Below, piece by piece: positions 1-7,310 of a stretch of 10,031 nt of DNA. The stretch comes from Euperipatoides rowelli (lineage: Eukaryota > Onychophora > Udeonychophora > Euonychophora > Peripatopsidae), in the NCBI GenBank assembly GCA_003024985.2, contig PXIH01S0033053.1; one strand, 5' to 3'. The stretch's first letter is position 1; each line of letters begins with the position of its first letter. The notes beneath the pieces were generated by a model. It saw nothing but the letters and a program-made list of their open reading frames with translations, did no database searches and was not told where the DNA came from. The translations under genes were made by a program, and so were the position numbers.

Positions 1-364
1 GATTTATTCCTAGAATTTATAATTTGCTTGACAATATATTCTAATTTTTTTTTTTCTTAAATTTTTAGAAATGTTCTTGTATCTCCCATCTTCCCTACCA
101 TATTTTTCTCAGGTGGGACCCAATCTCCCCCCCCCCATCGGCCCTTCTCCTTTTATCATGGTGGAACTTCAACCAGCCAGCCTGTAATGAAACACAAAAG
201 ATCCATAATTACTATTTATATTACTTTGTTACAAACAATACTGTAAAAGCTACTTAAATAACATATAAAACTTTAAGTTATAGCTATGTAACCATGACAA
301 CCAGTTTAGCAATTTGAAAGAGGAAAGTTATAGAAATCCCAGTTACTGCTCTTCTCACTTGGAG
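1..364. repeat. Dispersed direct repeat, copy A (left edge cut by window)
   Basis: This stretch reappears at 7896-8246 in the same orientation. From about 105 to 364 the two copies align almost without gaps, with roughly 20 differences by eye over about 255 bases (near 92% identity). The first 36 bases also match with one substitution and one indel. The T-rich stretch between about 40 and 100 is diverged and about 15 bases longer here. Similarity fades after 364, with weak matching perhaps to 410. Since matching begins at base 1, the repeat probably extends left of the window. It carries no open frame. It may be the 3' part of an LTR of the Gypsy-type element between the copies, or an unrelated dispersed repeat; the sequence does not decide this. 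Confidence 0.9.
127..136. repeat. Poly-C run of ten
   Basis: Ten consecutive C lie inside repeat copy A. In copy B the matching run is shorter and broken by a G, which suggests slippage after the copies separated. Confidence 0.95.
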
Positions 365-1114
365 AACTTTTCTGAATAACATATCCATCTACATAATAAC
401 AAGGGTTGCCAACTTGGAGACCTGTCAGCATTAATTCAACATTCGAAAATCACCTCTAGCAACTAAGTCAGTATAAAAAGTGTTGTATAGCATCGAGGCA
501 GAAAACATCAAGATCTTTGGTTCTAAACTATCCACTCTGAATTTCACCAATTATTAGAAGATCCTGAAGAAATGGAAATACCAAAGCTTAGTGGGGCATC
601 TACCGATGCATTACCAGCCAAACTGTGAACCCAGCACACATTTACTCTGTTCAGCAACAACTTCAGCCTTTTATCCACATTTAACTTTCATAATAGAATC
701 AATATATTGAACCATTCAGTAGCTTTAATTTACCAAACACATTAGTAGTCCAACGTTACCAACTTTGTATCCAGAGTACCACTTATAGACAGTTTCATGA
801 TGAAAAATTTCCTAAACTAGTTCACCCCTAATCTAAGTAACCCAAATAGACTTTGTTTGACAAGAACTCTGAATTTTATCCCTTGTTTTCACCCACTCCC
901 TTTGGATTACCTTCTCCATTCTACCCCTCTGTCTTTCTATCACTTCACAACATTTTATGGCCAGCTTTAGCAATTTTTGTAATCTTTAGTAATTTTAGTA
1001 AATTTACCAATTTTTCTGTAAAGGTTTAAAGTATAATTTTATTTTAATGGGAATGAATTTTGTTGTGAATTATTTTTTAAGCAAATAAATACAATGATTT
1101 GCTAAGTAAACGCT
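365..1114. other. Non-coding stretch, no gene recognised
   Basis: About 750 bases without an open frame of useful length on either strand. A short frame starting with ATG at 571 reads 18 codons and then stops, and I do not recognise it. A TATA-like element at 472-478 is listed separately. A nine-base word, ACTTGGAGA, occurs at 357 and again at 412. Otherwise I see only AT-rich sequence. Confidence 0.6.
472..478 (+). promoter_or_regulatory. TATA-box-like motif
   Basis: TATAAAA preceded by CAG and followed by AGTG resembles an animal core promoter TATA box. It sits about 110 bases downstream of the end of repeat copy A. In AT-rich DNA such a motif is expected often by chance, and no gene or clear initiator follows, so function is doubtful. 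If copy A is part of an LTR, this site is already outside the aligned repeat. Confidence 0.2.
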
Positions 1115-1140
1115 TGTGTGTGTATGTGTGTGTGTGTGTG
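1115..1140. repeat. TG dinucleotide microsatellite
   Basis: A run of TG dinucleotides with one TA interruption, about 13 units. It is a simple sequence repeat of the kind common in animal genomes and is likely length-polymorphic. Confidence 0.95.
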
Positions 1141-1244
1141 GGTAAGTATGGAAATGGCTTATATAATATATTTTTATTCTTTTACATATAGCCTTGCCTT
1201 TCGTTTGTGAGATAGGGGTTGTACCTGTTTTTTCTACCGGGGAA

Positions 1245-1266
1245 GGGATAATAAAGTTTATTTCCC
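1245..1266 (+). promoter_or_regulatory. AATAAA poly(A)-signal inside an inverted repeat
   Basis: AATAAA at 1250-1255 is followed after one base by its exact reverse complement TTTATT at 1257-1262. Outside these arms GGGA (1245-1248) can pair with TCCC (1263-1266), with one unpaired T at 1249. The flanks are G-rich on the left and C-rich on the right (CCGGGG at 1237-1242 and CCCCCC at 1264-1269), which could extend the stem. Exposed poly(A) signals in hairpins occur in R regions of retroviral-type LTRs, but no second copy of this segment exists in the window, so an LTR origin is only a guess. Confidence 0.45.
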
Positions 1267-1635
1267 CCCTTTTTCCTCTTAGCTCTTATGAAGCCGGCCT
1301 GGGCTTTAATTTAGTTAGGGTTTACCTAGCTCTCCCTTAAGTTTCTCGTCGATTTGTGCTCGTTGCTAGCCCCCCTATGAGTTTCTTTAACAAATTGGCA
1401 AAAATTGACCTTCTTTCAATAAATATTACATTTCTTTGATTAGCCTCTTTTTACTTAGACTTGCATATGGATTTATTTAAATTAGTTATTCTAATTAATG
1501 CATTTATATGTAAGTGTAATTAGTGACTAGTAGAGGAAATCTAATATTTATTTGGTAATTAGCCCCGGAACAAGTCTTTATGATCTATGTAAGTTTCTGT
1601 CATGGACTCGTGCATGCACCTGCATTGCCTCACTG

Positions 1636-1884
1636 TGTGATGTCACCCACTTTCAGGTACTTATGGAGTAGTAAAGACATTTCCCAGTTAGAGTTGTATT
1701 TATGGCTAGTATTAAGGTGAACTGAGGAAGCACAATTACAAATTGAAGCCATAAATATGACTACCAAGCTTATACAACTCGCCTAATTATAGATAATATA
1801 CACTTATTAGTAATAATATATGTATATGGTCTTGTGAATGGCATAAGTTAAAGCAGGCCTCCCCTCTTAGTAAATTATATCACA
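1636..1884 (+). repeat. Candidate short 5' LTR (weak)
   Basis: The interval starts TGTGAT and ends ATCACA, a perfect six-base terminal inverted repeat of the TG...CA type expected for LTRs, and its 249 bases fall in the usual size range for compact Gypsy-group LTRs. It ends about 70 bases before the proposed gag start, a normal leader length. Against it: no matching copy is found after pol in this window, no target duplication is visible, and the adjacent primer-binding site is not recognisable. Short inverted termini like this can arise by chance. Confidence 0.25.
1691..1780. repeat. Broken inverted repeat (nested stems)
   Basis: GAGTTGTAT at 1691-1699 is the reverse complement of ATACAACTC at 1772-1780. 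Directly inside, TTTATGGC at 1699-1706 is the reverse complement of GCCATAAA at 1748-1755. The left arm is continuous while the right arm carries about 16 extra bases between its two parts. A small hairpin with arms CAATT and AATTG sits in the loop near 1733-1745. The whole could fold as a three-tier stem-loop in the leader or LTR of the element. Confidence 0.6.
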
Positions 1885-1957
1885 CTAACCCTGGAAAAAA
1901 TTGAACTAAGATGCAATTTAGTTTGTATAAGGAAAGTATAGGCCCTCTCAAGATAGG

Positions 1958-2760
1958 ATGGAGCAAATTAGGGGGAAGAGAAGCTCCATGAGCGAGACTA
2001 TACATAGCCCGCCAAAGTCTTGCTTATAATAGATGGTGAAATGTTTGGCATTGAATGTTACATAACAGAGTTTAAGGCCTTAAAAGAGCAATATAAATGG
2101 CCAGATACAAAGGCTAGGTCCATTTTAGAGAAAAGAATAACCAGCAATGCAAAAGCCATATACGTGGAAGGTATAGGCAGTCAGAATTATATAACCTTAG
2201 AGCAAAGGCTACAGGATCTGAGATTTTTTTTCTCTTTAAGAGTCAAACTCGAAAATAATTCAATGCTTGTAAGCAGGGAATAGATGAAAGCATGGTAGAC
2301 TATAGGTGCAGGCTTTTACATTGGGTGAACCCTTACGTCCCCTCCATGTAATGCACTGGTAGAATATAACAAAATGCTAAGTGAATGTTATAGGGCGGGA
2401 TTATTGTCCAACCTAGCAGTCAAACTGATTTGGAAAGGCAATATTTCATTAAAAGAAAGTGTAGAATACATAGAAGAGATTGAGTTAAAATTTAAACTGT
2501 TAGAAGAAAAAAAATAATTTAGTGAGCGCTGTGACATTAAGCCCTATAGCCAAACGTCAATAGAGGATCAGTTGCAAGAGCTAAAATTAGCAGTATTAGA
2601 ACTAACTAAGCAAAATAAAGAAAGACAGGATAGGGCAAGAATAAGAAATACTTTATTTTGCAATTTTTGCAAACTTAATGGTCATTTAAAAAAAGTTTGT
2701 CATAAAAAGCCATGGTCGGAAGCTCGGGACCCAGTAACAATAACAATATCAGGCCTTTAA
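1958..2760 (+). pseudogene. gag: Gag pseudogene: capsid-like region plus zinc knuckle
   Basis: Gag builds the virus-like particle and packages the element RNA. An ATG at 1958 opens a 20-odd codon frame that fails near 2015, where the main frame takes over with LLIIDGEMFGIECYITEF. The 2020-2280 segment has the helical, charged character of a Gypsy capsid region (YKWPDTKA, then LEQRLQDLRFFF). A TAG at 2281 and a frame change to about 2349 interrupt it, after which the original frame resumes (YNKMLSECYRAGLL) until TAA at 2515. The same frame then runs to TAA at 2758 and contains a basic nucleocapsid part with C-x2-C-x4-H-x4-C at 2659-2700. The start is uncertain because several stops lie upstream in the main frame. 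Assignment as Gag rests on the zinc knuckle and on position before protease. Confidence 0.8.
2659..2700 (+). other. CCHC zinc knuckle of Gag nucleocapsid
   Basis: The motif reads CNFCKLNGHLKKVC, exactly C-x2-C-x4-H-x4-C, with basic residues around it. In retroelement Gag proteins this knuckle binds a zinc ion and packages RNA. All four ligands are intact even though the surrounding frame is broken elsewhere. Confidence 0.9.
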
Positions 2761-3286
2761 ACTAGAGCACCTACACTTGTCGGATACATGAATGTAGGGA
2801 CTCCAAAACTGCACGATGGACAAGTTGGACACTTCACTGATAAATCGCTCAGAGAAACTTAAATTATTAAGCAAAATCAGACCAAATCTAAACTAGGCTG
2901 TAAAACAGCCAACAAAAATAAAAATAATAAAGCTAACAACAAAAGTGCAAAACACGATAGTACTGCGAGGCTAGTCACATCAAAAAATCTAACCAACTCA
3001 CCTCAACCGCTAGAGTATTCACCTGAATTTATATGGGAAGTACTAAGACACAAAAACCAGGTTGCAATATGTAAACAAATTAATCCAAAAAATATGGTGA
3101 CAACATAACAGTAAACATGGTACAGGCTACATCTCCTCAAAACAAATGGCGGAAGGCATGTTTAGAAAGCCTAGTAAACTAAACAAAATGGTGGAGGGTG
3201 CATTCGGGAAATCGCGTAAGGAAAACAAAATCACAAACTATAAGCAAAAACGTAAAAATAGGCAAAATAAATAAAATATTACCCTG
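2761..3286 (+). pseudogene. Gag-protease linker, broken, lysine/asparagine-rich
   Basis: After the stop that ends the nucleocapsid part, the same frame stays readable to 2859, meets TAA at 2860, and is then open again from 2863 to 3105 (about 81 codons, no convincing start). The encoded stretch is rich in K and N, for example NKNKNNKANNKS, and ends at TAA 3106. A second frame starting with ATG at 3117 reads about 21 codons to TAA 3180 and then continues open to TGA at 3285. None of it matches a domain I know. Its position between zinc knuckle and protease makes it most likely the decayed Gag C-terminus and N-terminal part of Pol. Confidence 0.55.
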
Positions 3287-3615
3287 AAATTTTCAATGAT
3301 GTACAAGGACAAACCCATAATAGTGTTAGAAGTATTAGGCAAAAGAATATATGCTATTTAAGACACAGGAGCTGAGAATTGCCCATCGATGAATGCTAAA
3401 ACAATGGCTGTCTCCATTAATTTACCAGTATCTGAGAGGACAATACATGGACTAAAAACAATAATAGACATCAAAGTCACGGGTAGAATTATGGTACAAC
3501 CAGTATGCATGGTTAAATTGCAGCAGTCACTTTCCAGATGATTCTGGGATTTGACTGGTGTGTAATGTATGATGCTATAAAAGATTGCAAGCATTGTACA
3601 GTCAAGCTTCAGTTT
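3287..3615 (+). pseudogene. pol: Aspartic protease (retropepsin-like) pseudogene
   Basis: The element protease cleaves the Gag-Pol polyprotein. Frame 2 reads PIIVLEVLGKRIYAI, a TAA at 3359-3361, then DTGAENCPSM at 3362 onward; DTGA is the active-site signature of retropepsins and the stop replaces the residue just before the catalytic Asp. The frame carries on to about 3520. Around 3515-3537 the reading shifts to frame 1, where MILGFDWC begins at 3538; an I-L-G-x-D motif marks the C-terminal part of Gypsy proteases. The domain spans about 100 codons, the usual size. The catalytic Asp codon itself is intact. One stop and one frame change kill the gene. Confidence 0.85.
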
Positions 3616-3826
3616 AGTAAAAACAAGTCATGTGATAATCCAAATAACCAATCACAGGACAGGCAACAATTTTGCTGCAGTACCACTATGATAGAAAACA
3701 AACAAGATGGTGATGAACCAAGCAAGTTATATGGACTATTTAAAATGAAAGAATTAGGCTTGAGTGATACACACAGACATAAACTAGAAAACATACAGGG
3801 CAAACACAAAAAACATACTAATTGAA
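3616..3826 (+). pseudogene. pol: Protease-RT linker of Pol
   Basis: The frame that holds the protease end continues open to TGA at 3823-3825, giving about 70 polar codons rich in N, Q, K and D. I recognise no domain. Gypsy Pol proteins have a connecting segment of similar size here that precedes the RT fingers. Near 3800 the reading passes to frame 2, where the RT start follows. This is inferred from order rather than from conserved residues. Confidence 0.6.
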
Positions 3827-4490
3827 GACATAACCAACATGACAGGAGCTAACGTACCACCTTACAAACCAAAATTTAAAACTGACTTACCAATATACCA
3901 ACGACAGTACAGAATCCCTCACAGCCTACATGACCATTGAGACTCCAACTAGATAAGCTAGAAAAAGCTAATATCATCAAAAAAGTGCATAGTCCATACA
4001 ATTCCCCTGTTTTAGTCCTTCCCAAGAAAGATTCAAAATAAGTTAGAAATTATTTAGACCTACATAAGATAAATAAACAGATAGTAAATGAGCAGTAGTT
4101 GATCATGCACATTGGAAATATTTTAGGGAACCTTGATGGTGCTTGCATTATCAGCAGCCTAGACTTAAATAATGGGTATTTTAACATCAAATTAACATAA
4201 GAAACCCAGAAAAAGTTTGCAAGGATGTTTAACATATGCCAATATCTTCCCGAAAATAATGATAGAATGCTTACAACATATAATATTAAAGGGCCATGTT
4301 TTTGTTTACTTAGACGATCTAATTATATTCACCCAATATTGAGGAACATCTAGAAACACTAGAAGAAGTACTTACAGCTTTAGAAAAGGTCAACTTAGCA
4401 ATCGAACCTTCAAAATGCCATTTATTTAGGGAATCTATAAAATACTTAGGGTGTAATAGTCAATAAAAAACAGATGTGGACTCGTTGAAA
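3827..4490 (+). pseudogene. pol: Reverse transcriptase domain pseudogene (Gypsy type)
   Basis: The RT copies element RNA into DNA. Frame 2 opens it with DLPIYQRQYRIP (from 3884), then after TGA 3938 frame 1 gives the fingers SPYNSPVLVLPKKDSK and, past TAA 4039, NYLDLHKINK. Motif A reads SSLDLNNGYFNIKL with its catalytic Asp codon at 4162-4164. TAA at 4096 and 4198 also interrupt. Motif B is in frame 2 as LTYANIFPKIM (about 4227-4260), clearly worn, and YLDD follows at 4307-4318. Frame 3 from 4341 gives the thumb region with PSKCHLF and YLG. The three catalytic aspartates are all present, but at least four frame changes and four stops separate them. Order and spacing fit Gypsy RT closely. Confidence 0.92.
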
Positions 4491-4492
4491 AG

Positions 4493-5100
4493 AGCGTAGC
4501 TGCCATCCAAAAGCTAGTGTGCCCTACGAATGTAAAAAGTGTGAGAAGTTTTCTCGGAAGCTTAAACTTTTACAGAAAATTTATCACTAACTTTGCTGAG
4601 ATAGTTGGCCCCCTTTATGACTTGCTAAAGAAAAGAAACACTGCGATTGCATGGAATGACAATGCTGAAGCAGCTTTTTAAACATTGAAACAAAAACTAA
4701 TCACTGCACCTCTACTCACCTTCCCAAAACATGACAAACCATTTGTCATAAAAACAGATGCCTCCCTCACATCATTAGGAGCTGTATTGGAACAAGAAAA
4801 TGAAAAAGGAGAATTACAGCCCGTTGCATATGCTAGCCACAGGTTAAACAAAGCAGAGAGAAATTATTCAGTAATTGAGCGTGAAACATTAGCGATCATA
4901 TTTGCAATAGATCAGTTTAAACATATGACCTACGGTAATAAAATAATTTTATAACAGACCATAATCCATTAACATACATAGTAGAACTAAAGGATACAAA
5001 TGCAAGAGTAGCCAAGTGGATGATGAATTTACAGCAACATGATATACATTATGAATACATACCTGATAAACTGAATAGTTTCGCTGATATGATCTCATGA
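4493..5100 (+). pseudogene. pol: RT connection and RNase H domain pseudogene
   Basis: RNase H removes the RNA strand after copying. Frame 2 from about 4493 reads VRSFLGSLNFYRKFI, the conserved F-L-G-x-x-x-Y-R-x-F-I segment after Gypsy RT, then a TAA at 4679 within a usual A-F-x-x-L-K block. The RNase H core follows: KTDAS with the catalytic Asp at 4757-4759, VAYASHRL, and ERNYSVIERETLAII with the catalytic Glu. At 4952 the frame ends and reading moves to frame 1, giving TDHNPLTYI (catalytic Asp at 4957-4959), WMMNLQQHDIHYEYIP and NSFADMIS before TGA at 5098. This is the best preserved part of the element, with one stop and one frame change in 600 bases. Confidence 0.93.
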
Positions 5101-6341
5101 ATTCACATAGAAAACAGGACTATAACAGCTTGTGCATTAGAAATTGATAGGAGACCAATCTTGATTGAGCTAATGCAAGCTGAGCAAGAAAATGACAGTA
5201 ATTGCCAAGAGAATGTTAATAAAATAAAAGAAGGTAAATTAAAAGACAAGAGTTTCATACTGGATGAAAATAACTTAATTCAAAAATTTAATACAATTGG
5301 AAAAATCAAATTCACTGCCTACATAAATTTAGTCCCAGCATCCCTCATACCGGTTGTTACGTTCGCATATCACAATAGTCTAATCGGAGGGCATTTTTCA
5401 CTTACAAAAACTGCATACAGAAAAGAAATTTCACTTGGCAAACAATGTTTACAGATATTAAAGAATATATCAACAGCTGTGAAAAATGCTAGCATTATGA
5501 TAGAGGTTGTGTAAAGGCTACTATACAAGCTGTCAAACCTCCTTCCTCCTGCATGTCAAAGGTCAGTATTGATATATTGGGTCCCTTTTCAACAACTCAA
5601 AGGAGAAACAAGTACATAATCACCTATATGGACCATTTCTCCCACATGACCTTTGCTAGCCCTCTCCCAAGCCAGGAAGCTCATGTATTTGCTGTTGATT
5701 ACATGAAAACTATATATATAGGTGATACAGTGGTTCCAAGTGCATTATGTCATACCATGGGCCACAGTTAGTAGGACATATAATGACAACCCTTTACAAG
5801 AAATTAGGGATAGATAAAGTCACAACCCAAAGCTTTTGGCCCCACTCCAATGGGAAAAGTGAAAGGATTAACACCAAAATATTCAACCTAATCTAACACT
5901 ACTGCAATAAAAGTTTTACTGATTGGTACATCACACTCCCCTACCTCATGCAAGTTATTAATAATACTATTCACAGTAGCACCAAACAAGTCCCATTTTA
6001 TATATTTCATGGTTTTTATCAGTTTGATGCTTTCTCAGCAATTTATTTAAATGAAAATGACAATTGAGAAAGGATAGATTTGGTAGACGTCATCTTGGAA
6101 AGACTAGAGGCAGTGAAAGCATAAATTTTTGTCAACCTACAAAACATCCCCATCTCCACTGCCAGAAATAAGGATAGAGGGTGTCACCTGCACACGTTTA
6201 ACATCGGAGACTTAATATTGGCCCATGTAGTACCCATATACTCAGGACACAATAGGAAATTAAATACTAGGTACACAGGACCACACTCCATAATCAGAAG
6301 GACAGGAATGGCAAATTATCACATACAGGATGTCAACTGAC
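5101..6341 (+). pseudogene. pol: Integrase pseudogene: zinc finger, core, GPY/F-like end
   Basis: Integrase inserts the element DNA into the genome. Frame 1 from 5101 is open to TAA 5512; its end carries the HH part of an H-H-C-C finger (YHNSLIGGH). Reading then shifts at about 5420 to frame 3, where FTWQTMFTDIKEYINSC and CEKC at 5478-5489 complete the finger; TAG 5490 follows. The core starts near 5553 (VSIDILGPF, first catalytic Asp at 5571-5573; then NKYIITYMDHFSHM). Frame 2 from about 5741 has HGPQ with Tyr (5753-5755) where the second catalytic Asp belongs, then PHSNGKSERIN with the catalytic Glu at 5861-5863. Stops lie at 5894, 6065, 6122 and 6338. A GDLIL and YTGPH segment (about 6205-6290) matches the C-terminal GPY/F region of Gypsy integrases. 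Confidence 0.9.
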
Positions 6342-6563
6342 AGAAAAATAAAACAGGTACATGTGGATAAGCTTAAAGCTTATGTACACAGGAAAGTCAT
6401 CATAGCTGAGGAGGATTCAACAAAGCCCAGGCCTGGCATAATTAAAGAAGAAGAACCTCCAAATAACATTATGATGATCCCCCAAAATGAAGAATTGGAT
6501 GAAGAGGAAGAGAAAACTAGTATGGAAAACAAAGAGAAGAAGAAGAAATTGCAGATGGTATAA
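6330..6563 (+). pseudogene. pol: Charged C-terminal tail of Pol
   Basis: Frame 3 takes over from the integrase C-terminus just before TGA 6338. KQVHVDKLKAY matches the conserved short motif that closes many Gypsy integrases, so the ATG at 6330 is not a true start. The following 50 residues are low-complexity, first acidic (NEELDEEEEK) then basic (KEKKKK), ending at TAA 6561. No chromodomain signature is seen. The strongly charged tail may be a genuine tail of the integrase or simply sequence left open by chance; its end marks the last coding sequence of the element in this window. Confidence 0.65.
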
Positions 6564-6733
6564 AAGAGATCGAGGCTTCAAAACAAAAATTTTCAGATGT
6601 CCATCGAACAAGAAGACCCTGAAATTAAACAAAGGTACTTCTTGAGAAAAATAATGTAAACTAATATTTTTTTTTACCTAGGTAAGTCAAACAAATCAAA
6701 TAAAAAAAAAAGCAATTGCAAAACACAATGGCC

Positions 6734-6827
6734 ATTTATACATTTGTACATGTGTACAGTTATACATTTGTACATTTATACATTTAGTACTTGTGTACAG
6801 TTATACATTTGTACACTTATACATTTT
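6734..6827. repeat. 40-bp tandem repeat, about 2.3 copies
   Basis: Copy one runs 6734-6773 and copy two 6774-6814; they differ by one inserted base and one substitution. A third partial copy reaches 6827. Each unit is itself built from TTATACATTTGTAC-like words and contains TGTACA palindromes. Near identity of the copies suggests recent duplication compared with the decayed pol upstream. Confidence 0.9.
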
Positions 6828-7236
6828 TTCAATGATAAACTCATGAAAAAAAAGGAAATAAATTATAAATTAAACAAATATAAATGAATGAACAAATTAT
6901 TCATGATTAAATTAAATCAAAGAAAAGTCAAATTCAACAAGGATTAAATAAGCAAATTTTTATATATAAATCTAACTAATGTGAGGATTCAAAACAAAAA
7001 CTAATGTCCAAATATATAAAGTCAAAAATTCCAAGTTAGGAAAGTAGCCTTGAATCTGGAAGAAAAGGAGACACATCCTCATCCGAACCTATTCATTGGC
7101 CCGCTAATTCAACTTGAGAACAAAGCAAATAAAATAGCACAAATAAGGTGATCTAACAATAACCAAATTTGTTCATCAATAGAAAGGGAGCATTGAAACT
7201 CCACATTCAGAAAATATGGAATTTCAATTTAAAAAG

Positions 7237-7310
7237 GTAGGTTTTCAATTCTAGAGGAATTTTTCAAGTTTTTTATATGCTATTTTCATTCTATGTTTTT
7301 CTTAACACAG
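7237..7310 (+). other. Intron-like segment without a recognised exon
   Basis: AAG|GTAGGT at 7234-7242 is a good 5' splice donor, and a pyrimidine-rich tract followed by ACACAG|GT at 7305-7312 is a good acceptor, 74 bases apart, typical of short invertebrate introns. The flanks do not hold a recognised exon; a frame of about 36 codons ending near 7150 is the only open stretch upstream. This may be coincidence in AT-rich DNA. Confidence 0.2.

Larger units (their letters stand above)
1143..1957. other. Non-coding region upstream of gag
   Basis: No open frame of useful length. The stretch from about 1195 to 1380 is richer in G+C than its surroundings and contains the poly(A)-signal hairpin. The stretch 1590-1660 is also GC-richer and includes TGCATGCA and TGATGTCA, the latter resembling a CRE/ATF-type site. 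Downstream lies a large broken inverted repeat (1691-1780). This region should contain the 5' LTR end, primer-binding site and leader of the Gypsy-type element, but I cannot identify a convincing tRNA-complementary primer-binding site. The TGG at 1892-1894, eight bases past the LTR candidate end, is the best position and its following bases do not match a tRNA end that I recognise. Confidence 0.5.
1958..6563 (+). mobile_element. Decayed Ty3/Gypsy-type LTR retrotransposon, internal region
   Basis: Fragments in three plus-strand frames spell the standard Gypsy order: Gag with a CCHC zinc knuckle, aspartic protease (DTGA), reverse transcriptase (YLDD), RNase H, and integrase with zinc finger, catalytic core and GPY/F-like end. 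About 4.6 kb of coding body is normal for the group. RNase H before integrase separates it from Copia, where integrase precedes RT. No envelope-like frame follows. At least ten in-frame stops and about ten frame changes show it is an old, immobile copy. Its LTRs are uncertain: the flanking 360-bp repeats or the short candidate at 1636-1884 are the options. Gypsy-group assignment is firm; I do not name a clade. Confidence 0.92.

Noticed and set aside
1375-1410. Possible LTR end and primer-binding site around AACAAATTGGC
   Set aside because: The following bases do not match a tRNA end that I recognise, and the preceding sequence has no second copy in the window.
1715-1760. Hammerhead-like core (CTGAGGA followed by a small hairpin)
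   Set aside because: The downstream GAAA is GAAG, stem II does not form directly after CTGAGGA, and no cleavage-site triplet with matching stems was found.
2500-2518. A8 run before a stop as a programmed frameshift site in Gag
   Set aside because: The coding sequence resumes in the same frame after the stop, not in a shifted one, so the stop is better explained as decay.
3358-4235. Minus-strand open frames at 3358-3594, 3609-3809 and 4050-4235
   Set aside because: They lie opposite the protease, linker and RT segments, have no recognisable motifs, and are shadows of AT-rich plus-strand coding remains.
6417-6632. Minus-strand open frame rich in F and L
   Set aside because: It is the antisense of the E/K-rich Pol tail, which automatically yields F and L codons, so the membrane-like appearance is an artefact.
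7050-7110. Minus-strand GGTTCGGAT resembling a tRNA T-arm or SINE B box
   Set aside because: No A box or tRNA fold lies at the right distance, so neither a tRNA gene nor a tRNA-derived SINE is supported.
7025-7150. Short frame of about 36 codons as a possible exon
   Set aside because: It is too short, has no recognised motif, and open stretches of that length are expected by chance.
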